From NCBI RefSeq assembly GCF_049274025.1, contig NZ_JBASRV010000046.1: a stretch of 21,803 nucleotides of DNA; one strand, written 5' to 3'. Shown piece by piece: positions 7,165 to 14,520 of the stretch. Positions within the stretch are counted from its first letter, which is position 1, and every line of letters starts with the position of its first letter. The notes beneath the pieces were generated by a model. That model saw only the letters and a program-made list of their open reading frames with translations. It did not search any database and was not told where the DNA came from. The DNA comes from Miniphocaeibacter sp012841535 (GTDB lineage Bacteria; Bacillota; Clostridia; Tissierellales; Peptoniphilaceae). The position numbers and the translations under genes are program-made.

Positions 7165-8228
7165 GAAAAGGTATTGAAAAAAGGCTGACATTTCCTTTGA
7201 AATTGCTTTTTATTATCCCTCTTATAATTATTCTTTTAGTAGGCACTTCTATAAAAGATAGGTTTGATTTATTAAAAGTAATATTACCAGGAATTCTTTT
7301 ATCCCTACCGATCTATGCTTCATCAGTCTATTTATTTTATATTGTCAAAAAATATGTATTGAAACCTGTTCAAGATTTAAATATGGCAGCAAACCAAGTT
7401 ATGCAGGGAAATTACAATTCTTTTGTCGATTATGACCAAGATGATGAAATAGGTGCATTGTGTAAAACCTTTAATGCCATGCAGGTTCAATTGAAAGAGG
7501 CTGTTGATAGACGGGATGAATTAGAAAAATCTAGAAAAGAAATGATCGCCAGTATTTCCCACGACTTAAGGACTCCAATTTCATCTATTAAAGGATATGT
7601 GGAAGGCTTAGAAGATGGTGTGGTTCATGATGAAGAGCGTTTTAAACGCTACTTGTCGGTTATAAAGGATAAAACTAATAGATTAAATAGTCTAATAGAC
7701 CAATTATTTCTTTATTCTCAGGTGGATTTAAAACAAAATAAAGATAATTTGATGGTTTATGATTCAGGCGAATTATTAGATGATATTCTTTCTACCTATT
7801 CTCTTGAATTCATGGAAGAAAATATTGAATTTATGGTTGATCGTCCATTCCCTAATGTAAAAGTTCGAACAGATTATGAAGGCTTAATTCATGTTTTTGA
7901 CAATCTAATATCCAATGCAAAACGCTACGCCAATAATGAAATTCAAATAACATCAGAAGTTCAGGAGAAATTTTTGGAAATTTGTCTTAAAGATGATGGA
8001 AGAGGTATCCTAGTAGAAGATCAAGCTCATATCTTCGATAATTTTTATAGGATAGAAAAATTTCGTGCAAGCCAGTTAGGTGGAGCAGGATTAGGTCTTC
8101 CTATTTGCAGAAAGATAATAGAAGGTCAAGGTGGACAAATTTGGGTTGAATCCCTGCCAAATGTTAATGGAACAATTTTTAAATTTACTATACCATTAGA
8201 TTTGCAGAAAGATAAAGGAATTGCCTAA
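7161..8228 (+). CDS. Sensor histidine kinase (LanK-like)
   Basis: 355 residues. Two membrane segments (about 14-30 and 39-62) enclose only about eight residues, so there is practically no extracellular sensor domain, as in kinases that sense within the membrane or through a transporter. A HAMP linker follows at about 62-115, then the dimerisation/phosphoacceptor domain with H134 in SISHDLRTPIS, the N box with N252 in DNLISNAKRY, the G1 box DDGRG (278-282), an F box near IFDNFYR and the G2 box GGAGLGL (307-313). All catalytic features are intact. It partners the regulator it overlaps. No terminator is visible after it; the next DNA is a decayed Xre gene. Confidence 0.9.
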   Translation: MRKGIEKRLTFPLKLLFIIPLIIILLVGTSIKDRFDLLKVILPGILLSLPIYASSVYLFYIVKKYVLKPVQDLNMAANQVMQGNYNSFVDYDQDDEIGALCKTFNAMQVQLKEAVDRRDELEKSRKEMIASISHDLRTPISSIKGYVEGLEDGVVHDEERFKRYLSVIKDKTNRLNSLIDQLFLYSQVDLKQNKDNLMVYDSGELLDDILSTYSLEFMEENIEFMVDRPFPNVKVRTDYEGLIHVFDNLISNAKRYANNEIQITSEVQEKFLEICLKDDGRGILVEDQAHIFDNFYRIEKFRASQLGGAGLGLPICRKIIEGQGGQIWVESLPNVNGTIFKFTIPLDLQKDKGIA

Positions 8229-8409
8229 TTTAAGAAAATTAATAATCTAATGCAAGAAAAACTCGCTAATTAAATTGATGTGTCTAGTCAAACAATAAAT
8301 TCAATAGAACGAGGTCAGTAAAGTGCATAACTAATACTTGCATTTAAAATTGCTAGATTTTTTAATAAATATTAGAAGAGGTATTTATTTACTAAGAGGA
8401 TGAATCATA
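8229..8409 (+). pseudogene. Decayed small Xre/HTH_3 regulator
   Basis: Directly after the kinase stop, one frame reads KKINNLMQEKLAN-stop-IDVSSQTINSIERGQ, then LILAFKIARFFNK, the sequence of a roughly 65-residue Cro/CI-type regulator (QEKLA...VSxQTINSIERG...PSLxLAFKIARFF). Stops at 8271-8273, 8319-8321 and 8328-8330 break it. A one-base shift then moves it to a frame reading EEVFIY and EDE, the expected C-terminus, with a further stop between. The whole gene is thus present but dead. Such proteins are commonly found beside transporter or two-gene membrane operons. No obvious start codon remains. Confidence 0.75.
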
Positions 8410-8427
8410 TGGAATACATTACATAGT

Positions 8428-8875
8428 AGAGATATTAATCCTACGACAGTTGAGAGTACTTCCATGATGTCGAATCTACACAACGGAGACAAACTCATCT
8501 CCAATAAAGTAATCCTTTTCTTCAGAGAATCTGCAAGAGGTGACATTGTGGTATTTGCTTCTTCCGTGGCTGAAGGTGACGACCACATGAATAGGGTCAT
8601 AGGAGAGCCGGGAGATGTGGTGGACTTATATTAAGGTAAATTCTATATAAATGGTGAAAAACTGAAAGAAGAGTACTTGCCTGATGACATATTTACTTTA
8701 AACACCGTGGCAATCTAAAAGAGGAGGAATTATTTGTGGCAGGTGGCAGGTGACAACAGGACACCGGGAGGGTCAAATGACTCAAATAGCTTTGGGCCAA
8801 TTAAAGAGAGTGCAATCAAGGAGATTACCGCTTAGAGGTATTTTCCATTTGACGATAGATTTGGAAGGATTGAGA
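8428..8875 (+). pseudogene. Decayed signal peptidase I, upstream paralog
   Basis: The segment encodes broken pieces of a type I signal peptidase: the serine region (STSMMSNLHNGDKLISN, from 8455), then a box around NRVIGEPGDVVDLY, a TAA at 8632-8634, GKFYINGEKLKEEYL, and finally VAGDNRTPGGSNDSNSFGPI, matching the GDNR...S.DSR box. The catalytic lysine position (K in VVKRVIG of the intact paralog) reads N, so activity was lost even without the stops. A 7-bp tandem duplication (GTGGCAG at 8736-8742 and 8743-8749) shifts the frame near the end. The N-terminal membrane anchor is unrecognisable. It is a diverged tandem duplicate of the intact gene at 8880. Confidence 0.8.
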
Positions 8876-8879
8876 ACAA

Positions 8880-9437
8880 TTGAAAGAAGATAAAAAAGAG
8901 AAGAGTGGAAATTTCATAAAGAATATTATGTTTATAGTACTTGCACTTGTCATTGCAATATTAATTAGAAAATACGTATTCAGCACCCACATAGTAAAAG
9001 GTGCATCCATGGAAGACACACTTCACAGTGGAGATTTCATAATCACGAATAACTTATCATTGGTTTTTGGAAATCCTGATCGTGAGGATATTGTGGTGGT
9101 GAAAGATCCTAGTGGTGGAAAAACTTGGGGAGTCTTTGACAGGTTGGTCGTAAAGAGAGTAATTGGACTGCCAGGAGATGACATAGATTTAAATGAGGGA
9201 AAATTTTATATAAACGGTGAATTGCTCCAAGAGGAGTATGAAGCGGAAGACAGTTGGACAATGGCCTCTGTGGGAAATCATTGGGAACTTGCAGCGGATG
9301 AATACTTCATAGTAGGAGATAACAGAAATCCGGGCAAGTCATATGACTCCAGAGCATACGGACCTGTGGATAGGGATTTAATTTGTGGTAGAGCCAGCGT
9401 GAAACTTTTTCCATTGGATAAAATGGGAAAAATATAA
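8880..9437 (+). CDS. lepB: Signal peptidase I
   Basis: Membrane-bound serine protease that removes signal peptides from secreted proteins; 185 residues, the normal size for a Gram-positive SipS-type enzyme. One N-terminal membrane anchor (about 13-30), catalytic S43 in GASMEDTL, general-base K92 in VVKRVIGLPGD, and the conserved GDNRNPGKSYDSRAYGPV box near residues 142-159. The start is TTG with GGAAGGA about 10 nt upstream. It directly follows a dead paralog, so it is the surviving member of a tandem pair. A chromosomal housekeeping copy probably exists elsewhere; a local accessory copy may serve an exported product of the lost genes nearby. That link is inference. Confidence 0.92.
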   Translation: MKEDKKEKSGNFIKNIMFIVLALVIAILIRKYVFSTHIVKGASMEDTLHSGDFIITNNLSLVFGNPDREDIVVVKDPSGGKTWGVFDRLVVKRVIGLPGDDIDLNEGKFYINGELLQEEYEAEDSWTMASVGNHWELAADEYFIVGDNRNPGKSYDSRAYGPVDRDLICGRASVKLFPLDKMGKI

Positions 9438-9452
9438 TTAGTGAGGTAAGAG

Positions 9453-9690
9453 ATGAATAGACAAGAATTTATTGGATAATTGAAGAAATTAATCGTGTTA
9501 ATGTATAATCTAACACAATATATGATAAAGCATTATTGATGGTTATTTAGATCCGAAAATATAAAAGATTGTTCTTAAAACATATAATAAAGACTGAAAA
9601 CTAGATAAAACACAAGATCATGAAAATTCTTTATAAATATATTAAACTTATATAAATAAAAAGTTAAATGGACGATGAAAATACATAAAC
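9453..9690 (+). pseudogene. Unidentified decayed coding sequence
   Basis: GTGAGGTAAGAG precedes an ATG at 9453 that opens MNRQEFIG and stops at once. Another frame then reads IIEEINRVNV-stop-SNTIYDKALLMVI-stop-IRKYKRLFLKHIIKTEN, of protein-like composition. The first residues recall DUF1700 proteins, the rest could be a TetR-type C-terminal half; neither is secure. Its place before an ABC ATPase relic is where a regulator would be expected. Nothing else is seen in this stretch. Confidence 0.3.
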
Positions 9691-9703
9691 GATCAGATAA
9701 AGT

Positions 9704-10064
9704 TATATGAACTATTTATTTGAAGAATTAAATATTGAAAAAGGAAAAAGTTTATGGAGTTATCCCTAGGAAATAGAAAAAAGTTGCCATCGCATCTAGT
9801 CTGGTTTCTAAGCCGGAGCTGATAATATTAGATGAACCAACCAATGGTTTAGATCCCTTGGTTCAAAAAAATTTATTTAGGTTACTGGGAGAAACGGTAG
9901 AAGAAGGTGGAACGGTATTCACCTCAGGTCACAATTTAAAGGAAATTGAAGAACTGGTAAAAAATTTAAACAAAATGGAATTAAGGGATTTAACCATAGA
10001 TAAATTATCCCTTGAAGAAGAATTTTTAGGGTACTATGGAAGGTGTGAAAACAGTGGTATTTAA
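9704..10064 (+). pseudogene. Decayed ABC transporter ATPase fragment
   Basis: Only the second half of an ABC ATPase survives. One frame reads YMNYLFEELNIEKGKSLWSY, then single-base losses (near 9762 and in the A-run near 9781) move to the signature LSLGNRKK and then to VAIASSLVSKPELIILDEPTNGLDP, containing Walker B. The switch region GHNLKEIEELVKN follows, but then the text jumps to ELRDLTIDKLSLEEEFLGYYG, normally the extreme C-terminus, so some 60-80 codons have been deleted. Walker A is absent. The stretch 9858-10064 is open but cannot make a working ATPase. It is the former partner of the permease that overlaps its 3' end. Confidence 0.8.
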
Positions 10065-10861
10065 TTTGGAGCTTAAGAATAAATACAAGTCTCTGGTAGT
10101 TTGGATAATGGTTTTATCGATTTTAATATTTGCCATACTGGCAATTCTTCCGTCCATGGAAACAGAAAGCATGCAATCCCTTGTAGATGCAAAATTGGAG
10201 GGAATACCGGACGGCCTACTGGTTGCTTTAGGCATTGAAAAAATACCTGATTTCACTAATCCATCTGTATGTTATGGATATATATACCTGTATATAAATA
10301 TGGCAATTGTTATATTTGCAAGTTTATTAGTAGCAAATGCATTAGTAGAGGAAGAATCCAGTGGAAAGATTGAATACCTGTACGGACAGTCACTTTCAAG
10401 AAAAAAGATCTTTGTGGAAAAGCTACTGGCATCTATGGCTTTGCTTTTAATTTTACTTGTTCTGATAACTGCAGTGGCAATGATGTCTTTAAAGACGTTC
10501 AAATCCCATCAGTATACCATTAGAGAGATAAATGAAAGTTTGTTTCGATTTTTTCTGGGAAGCCTCTTTACTAATTTTATATTTATAGCATTTGGAATAT
10601 TATTATCCAGCCTATTAAAAATTTTAAAGTCTATAACCAGTTTTATAATGGCCTTTGTCTTTGGAACATATATTGTAGGGATTATAGGAGAGCTTGTGGG
10701 GAAATATGATTTTTTAAATAAATTATCCCCCTTGAAGATTATGAACCCCTTAGATATAATGGAACAATTTCCGTCTTGGAAAATAGTAGTGCCATGGTTG
10801 GGGTCACCTTAGTCACCTTATTTACGGGTGGTTATGATTTAACAATAGAAGAAACAATTAA
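10036..10861 (+). pseudogene. ABC-2 permease with frameshifted C-terminus
   Basis: An open frame of 258 codons (10036-10812) encodes a YtrC-like permease: first membrane segment about 20-40, the ESMQSLVDAKLEGIPDGLLVALGI loop, further segments, and the cytoplasmic EEESSGKIEYLYGQSLSR motif. Near 10790 one base is missing: the next frame, from 10794, carries MVGVTLVTLFTGGY, the expected last membrane helix. A second shift gives FNNRRNN and a stop at 10859-10861, the usual charged tail. The encoded protein therefore lacks its final helix and ends WLGSP. With its ATPase already broken it is almost certainly non-functional. The ATG lies inside the ATPase relic, as in coupled gene pairs. Confidence 0.75.
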
Positions 10862-10872
10862 CAAGATAACAA

Positions 10873-10919
10873 TTGACATTATAATCAAATTTGACTATAA
10901 TATAGTTAAATTTGACTAT
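10873..10919 (+). promoter_or_regulatory. Consensus promoter with two palindromic operators
   Basis: TTGACA (10873-10878), a 17-bp spacer and TATAAT (10896-10901) make a perfect sigma-A promoter. Two near-identical 18-bp palindromes centred on AAATTT overlie it: ATAATCAAATTTGACTAT (10881-10898) fills the spacer and touches the -10, and ATAGTTAAATTTGACTAT (10902-10919) covers the start site. Their centres are 21 bp apart, two helical turns, so two dimers would bind the same DNA face and block polymerase. The PadR-like gene starting at 10936 is the obvious candidate for the autoregulator. Confidence 0.8.
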
Positions 10920-10935
10920 TGAGAGGTAGAACTTA

Positions 10936-11475
10936 TTGATTAAATTATTAATTTTAAACCTATTGGAAATTCAACCTATGTCTGTATATGATATAAAATC
11001 AAATATAGAGAAATATGATGCTATGCGTTGGGCTAATATTCTAGTAGGGTCAATACAAAATGCAGTAAATTCTCTATATAAAACAGGTGAAATAGAAATA
11101 GATACTGTTCAATATATTGGAAAAAGAAAAAAGACAATTTATAAAATTACCGAATATGGTATGCAAATTAGAAAAAAAGAAACTCAAGAAGCGATTGAAT
11201 TAGAAGATATTCAGTTTTCATATAATTTCTTTATTGGAATGTCAGGGGCAAAAACATTTAATGCTGATCAAAAAAGAAATATGCTAAATGTAAGGAGAGA
11301 AAAACTCATAAAGTCAAAGATATCATTAATAGAAAGTATAGGTATAAAAAAGAATCATACAACTTTAGATAAAGTGCAATCTTTAGTGATTGATAATATG
11401 TTAAACACCATTGATGGGCAGATACTTCTCGTTGATAAATTAATAAAGAATTTAGGTGATAATAATGAAAATTGA
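10936..11475 (+). CDS. PadR-family transcriptional regulator
   Basis: 179 residues. Residues 1-75 are a winged helix of the PadR type (LLILNLLEIQPMSVYDIKSNI, then the recognition part MRWANILVGSIQNAVNSLYKTGEIE and a KRKKTIYKITEYG wing), followed by a helical C-terminal region of the longer PadR subgroup, for dimerisation. The start is TTG with GAGAGG 9 nt upstream. It is transcribed from a perfect promoter that carries two palindromic sites, so autorepression is very likely. It overlaps the next gene, a VOC protein, by 11 nt and probably controls it. PadR proteins often respond to phenolic or antimicrobial compounds; the ligand here is unknown. Confidence 0.85.
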   Translation: MIKLLILNLLEIQPMSVYDIKSNIEKYDAMRWANILVGSIQNAVNSLYKTGEIEIDTVQYIGKRKKTIYKITEYGMQIRKKETQEAIELEDIQFSYNFFIGMSGAKTFNADQKRNMLNVRREKLIKSKISLIESIGIKKNHTTLDKVQSLVIDNMLNTIDGQILLVDKLIKNLGDNNEN

Positions 11476-12199
11476 TCATATTGTTGTGAATGTAGATGAA
11501 AAATATCAAAAAAATAATTCTATAATTGAAAATATAAGAAAAACCGGATTATTTTATGAACCTAAGAAAGGTAAGTGCACTAATGGATTTAAAGCATCAA
11601 ATATTTGGATTGGTAATGAATATTTTGAAATGATAAATATATTAAAGCCTAGAGGTGGAGGTTGGGTATCTGAATGGACTGATAGATTTAATCAAGGACA
11701 TAGAGGTATGATATGTTTGATGTTAGATATAGAAAGTATTGAGTTATTATATGAGAATCTAACAAAGAAAGGAATAGAAATTAGCCAACCTAACTGGTTA
11801 GAGTTCAAATGGTTTTTTAATTTATTTACTAGAAAAATGCCATGGAAAAATGCTTATCTTCCTTTTTTTGAAAAAGTTCCATTTCAAATAGGTTTTCAAC
11901 AGCTTAAAGATGAAAAGACAAGAGATTTTATGAATCAATACGCAATACCTAATTCAAGGGATAATGGGATATCTGGAATTAATGAAATTATTATTAGCGG
12001 AGAATTTAGTGACACTGATTTTAAACTGTTACAAAGTATTTTTGATCTGACAGAAAGTGATAATAATACAATTAATATATTATTGAATTCTAAACAGAAA
12101 TTAATATTTAATAAATCAAATAACTATAGTGTAATAGTAAAAACAGAGTCAAGCTTAAATACATCAATGGTAATTGAAAATATAAAAATAATTTGTTGA
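11465..12199 (+). CDS. VOC/glyoxalase-3-like protein
   Basis: 244 residues starting MKIDHIVVNVD, typical of vicinal-oxygen-chelate proteins: H5 in the first strand and E55 in EYFEMINILKP are likely metal ligands, and a second basic motif QGHRG lies at 77-81. The C-terminal half (about 140-244) is compatible with a second, poorly conserved VOC repeat, as in the Glyoxalase_3 type. The frame can be read from a GTG at 11456, but AGGTGA lies 6 nt before the ATG at 11465, inside the end of the PadR gene, so that start is chosen. Cotranscription with the PadR regulator suggests an inducible role in degrading or binding a toxic small molecule; the substrate cannot be deduced. Confidence 0.7.
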   Translation: MKIDHIVVNVDEKYQKNNSIIENIRKTGLFYEPKKGKCTNGFKASNIWIGNEYFEMINILKPRGGGWVSEWTDRFNQGHRGMICLMLDIESIELLYENLTKKGIEISQPNWLEFKWFFNLFTRKMPWKNAYLPFFEKVPFQIGFQQLKDEKTRDFMNQYAIPNSRDNGISGINEIIISGEFSDTDFKLLQSIFDLTESDNNTINILLNSKQKLIFNKSNNYSVIVKTESSLNTSMVIENIKIIC

Positions 12200-12274
12200 T
12201 ATTTAGTGTAATTTTTGTAAACTAAATTAATTTTTAATTAATAAAACTTAAATATAATGAATTATAATAAGAGG

Positions 12275-12300
12275 AAAAGACTAGAAAATAGTCTTTTTTT
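12275..12300 (+). terminator. Rho-independent terminator of the PadR-VOC operon
   Basis: AAAAGACTA (12275-12283) pairs with TAGTCTTTT (12289-12297) around a 5-nt loop, and the T-run continues to 12300. It lies 75 nt beyond the VOC stop and before a strong ribosome binding site for the next reading frame. Confidence 0.85.
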
Positions 12301-12327
12301 ATTGTTTAAATATTAGGAGGTGATAAT

Positions 12328-12618
12328 ATGAGTTATTTATATGGTTCAGGAAATGATACTGTAGATGAAATAGGGAAGCTAAATTTTATTGGTGATATAG
12401 TTCCACACACTTGGTATAAAACTATCTTAAGAGAGAATAATAAGACATATTTGAATACAATTATAATACTGGTAGATATTGTCCATTGGTATCGGTTGTA
12501 AGGGGTTAGATAAAAATTATATAATTATGATGATAAAAATGTTTATGATGTAGAGGGGACGTTAAGTACAAAGTTGAGAATGAAAAAAGATGAGGAGTTA
12601 GAAGTCTATGAGATGTAG
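12328..12618 (+). pseudogene. Truncated mobile-element gene (replication/HTH-like) fragment
   Basis: An ideal AGGAGGTGATAAT precedes an ATG opening 57 codons, beginning MSYLYGSGNDTVDEIG and ending DIVHWYRL at TAA 12499-12501. This N-terminus resembles from memory a family of about 120-residue helix-turn-helix proteins encoded on Firmicutes conjugative elements near replication genes, in which the text continues beyond WYRP. The same frame passes a second TAA (12511-12513) and stays open to 12618 as a Lys/Glu-rich stretch (YDVEGTLSTKLRMKKDEELE) that looks like the end of another protein. An internal deletion joining two gene ends is likely. The 57-residue peptide could still be made. From 12619 to 12690 nothing is recognised. 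Confidence 0.5.
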
Positions 12619-12690
12619 ATTTAATAATTATAAGGTGAGTTATATGGTATATTGAGATATAAGGAATAAGTCATAGATGGGAGGTAAATA

Positions 12691-13095
12691 ATGAATAAAT
12701 TATTAAGGGTAATGTTTATTATTCTAATGATAGCTCTTTTGGGTGCTGCTATAATGCAAATATTTTTTCCGGAAGCTATGGGAGCTAATTCTGAATATGG
12801 AGTATCAGTAGGTTGGCAAAGAGAAATCGGATTTTGGAATTTGGCAATTCTTCCTATACTAATCGGGGTAAATAGGAAATATGATTTATATTTTTTGACA
12901 ATAGTTGTTTTGTCACTGATTGTTGGAGGATTGGGATTTGGAACGAATCATTTAATAGGATACATAAATGATAGTTCCAAGGTTATAAGTTTAATCGGAG
13001 CATTAGAAAATTATGCCTTTGTTATTTTATGGATAATTGGATTAAAAATAGAATATAAAATACAGAAAACACAAACGGGTAATAAACATGATTAA
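12691..13095 (+). CDS. Four-helix membrane protein of unknown function
   Basis: 134 residues with four predicted membrane segments (about 5-24, 45-60, 66-88 and 105-123) and a polar loop between the first two containing YGVSVGWQREIGFWNLA. That pattern is somewhat like DUF6790-type membrane proteins, but I do not recognise it with confidence. GGGAGG lies 6-7 nt upstream of the start. Its stop overlaps the start of the metallo-beta-lactamase-fold gene by 8 nt, so the two are translationally coupled. Confidence 0.7.
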   Translation: MNKLLRVMFIILMIALLGAAIMQIFFPEAMGANSEYGVSVGWQREIGFWNLAILPILIGVNRKYDLYFLTIVVLSLIVGGLGFGTNHLIGYINDSSKVISLIGALENYAFVILWIIGLKIEYKIQKTQTGNKHD

Positions 13096-13696
13096 TGAAT
13101 TAAAATATAGGAATACAAGAACATATATAATAAAAGGTAAGAAAGGCTCGATTTTAATAGACACAGATTGGGCAGGAACATTACAGAATTTTTTTAAAGG
13201 TATTAAAGAAATGGGATTGCAAGTTTCTGATATTAAATATTTATTGATTACACATTATCACCCTGATCATATGGGAATTGCACAAGATTTAGTAGATTTA
13301 GGAATAGAATTATTAGTAATTGATAAACAAATTGATTATATTCATTTTTCAGATGAATATTTATCTAAAAACAAAAATGATAATTTCAAACCGATTAATG
13401 AAGATTTAGCAAAAATCATTACTTGTAAAGAAAGTCGAGAAATATTAAAGACGGTTGGTATAGATGGAGAAATTATTTATACGCCAGGGCATAGTGATAA
13501 AAGCATATCTGTAGTTATTGATAAAGAGGCTGTTATTGTTGGAGATTTATATCCGATTCAAACAGCAGTTGCTTATGATGATATGGTAATAAAAAGTTGG
13601 AATAAAATACTTAGCTATAATGTAAAATTAGCATATTATGCTCATGCAAAAGAAGATTTTATTGGAGAAATCAAATCATTAAATAATACTAAATAA
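13088..13696 (+). CDS. Metallo-beta-lactamase-fold hydrolase
   Basis: 202 residues. The zinc-binding signature THYHPDH gives H56, H58, D60 and H61; further ligands are H135 in YTPGHSDKS, D153 in IVGDLYP and H186 in YYAHAKED. All ligands for a dinuclear site are present, so an active hydrolase of the glyoxalase II/lactonase-like branch is expected, acting in the cytoplasm (no signal peptide). The class includes thioesterases, lactonases and phosphodiesterases, and the substrate is not readable. It has no good ribosome binding site (GGGT only), consistent with coupling to the overlapping membrane protein gene. An alpha/beta hydrolase follows after 16 nt. Confidence 0.85.
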   Translation: MINELKYRNTRTYIIKGKKGSILIDTDWAGTLQNFFKGIKEMGLQVSDIKYLLITHYHPDHMGIAQDLVDLGIELLVIDKQIDYIHFSDEYLSKNKNDNFKPINEDLAKIITCKESREILKTVGIDGEIIYTPGHSDKSISVVIDKEAVIVGDLYPIQTAVAYDDMVIKSWNKILSYNVKLAYYAHAKEDFIGEIKSLNNTK

Positions 13697-13712
13697 TAGG
13701 AAAGAGATGTGT

Positions 13713-14408
13713 ATGAAAAGGGAAAATATAAAGATTAGTGGAATTCCTGCAGTACTATGGGGAAAACCATCTAATGACGTATATTTATATATACATGGGA
13801 AAAATGGAAACAAAGAAGAAGTAGAACAATTTGCAGATATATTTATCGATAAAGGCTTACAGATTTTTAGCATTGACTTGCCGGAACATGGAGATAGAAA
13901 AGAAGAAAAAATTGCCTTAGAACCATGGAATGTAGTCCCAGAATTACAAATGATTATGAATTATTTAAAAGAAAATTGGAATAGGGTTTATATAATTGGT
14001 AATAGTATTGGATGCTGGTTTAGTTTACTTGCTTTTCAATATGAGAGCATAGAAAAAGGTTTATTTATAGCTCCTATACTAAATATGGAGCAGTTGATTA
14101 AAAATATGATGAAATGGGCATCCGTTACAGAGAATGAATTAAAAAACAAGAAAAAAATTGAAACTTCATTTGGAGAAACTCTTTCATGGGAATATTATAA
14201 CTACACACGTGATAATCCAATTGATATTTGGAATGTTGCAACAAAAATACTATATCCTGAAAAAGATAGTATGACAGATATTGAGGTAATGAAAAAGTTT
14301 GTAGAAAAATTTAGTAGTCAATTAACCGTACTTCATGGAGCAGAACATTATATTCATAAACCAAAGGAAATCGAGTTTTTAAGAGATTGGTTAGAGGTAA
14401 ATTTATAG
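13713..14408 (+). CDS. Alpha/beta hydrolase
   Basis: 231 residues from the ATG at 13713. An ATG two codons upstream (13707) is also possible, but GGAAAGAG is better spaced for the second. The fold signs are YLYIHGKNGN (oxyanion-hole strand), IDLPEHGD, and the nucleophile elbow IIGNSIGCW with Ser98. The candidate acid lies near KDSMTD (about residue 185), and the catalytic histidine is H212 or H215 in GAEHYIHKP. No signal peptide is seen. As third gene of a compact co-directional group with a metal hydrolase and a membrane protein, it may act on the same ester, lactone or thioester compound, which is inference. The next gene follows after 112 nt with its own promoter-like sequence. Confidence 0.8.
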   Translation: MKRENIKISGIPAVLWGKPSNDVYLYIHGKNGNKEEVEQFADIFIDKGLQIFSIDLPEHGDRKEEKIALEPWNVVPELQMIMNYLKENWNRVYIIGNSIGCWFSLLAFQYESIEKGLFIAPILNMEQLIKNMMKWASVTENELKNKKKIETSFGETLSWEYYNYTRDNPIDIWNVATKILYPEKDSMTDIEVMKKFVEKFSSQLTVLHGAEHYIHKPKEIEFLRDWLEVNL

Positions 14409-14423
14409 ATTTAAAAGAATATT

Positions 14424-14453
14424 TTGACAAAACCACTGGAACTAATATATATA
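14424..14453 (+). promoter_or_regulatory. Probable promoter for the gene at 14521
   Basis: A perfect -35 TTGACA (14424-14429) is followed by TATATA at 14446-14451 (16-bp spacing) or 14448-14453 (18-bp). The exact -10 is uncertain in the alternating TA run. It lies about 70 nt before the start codon and its AAGGAG site. Confidence 0.5.
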
Positions 14454-14520
14454 TAATTTATTAAATAACAAACAGCCTTTTAAATAATACTATTAAAAAG
14501 ACTTCTTATAAGGAGACATT

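Noticed and set aside
8385..8600. Minus-strand open frame of 71 codons
   Set aside because: Antisense to the signal peptidase relic, which explains the sequence.
9858..10064. 68-codon open frame as a small ABC protein
   Set aside because: It is the Walker B/C-terminal remnant of a broken ATPase, with no Walker A, no signature in frame and an internal deletion.
14470..14510. Possible terminator after the alpha/beta hydrolase
   Set aside because: Only an irregular AT-only pairing with no clean stem or T-run.
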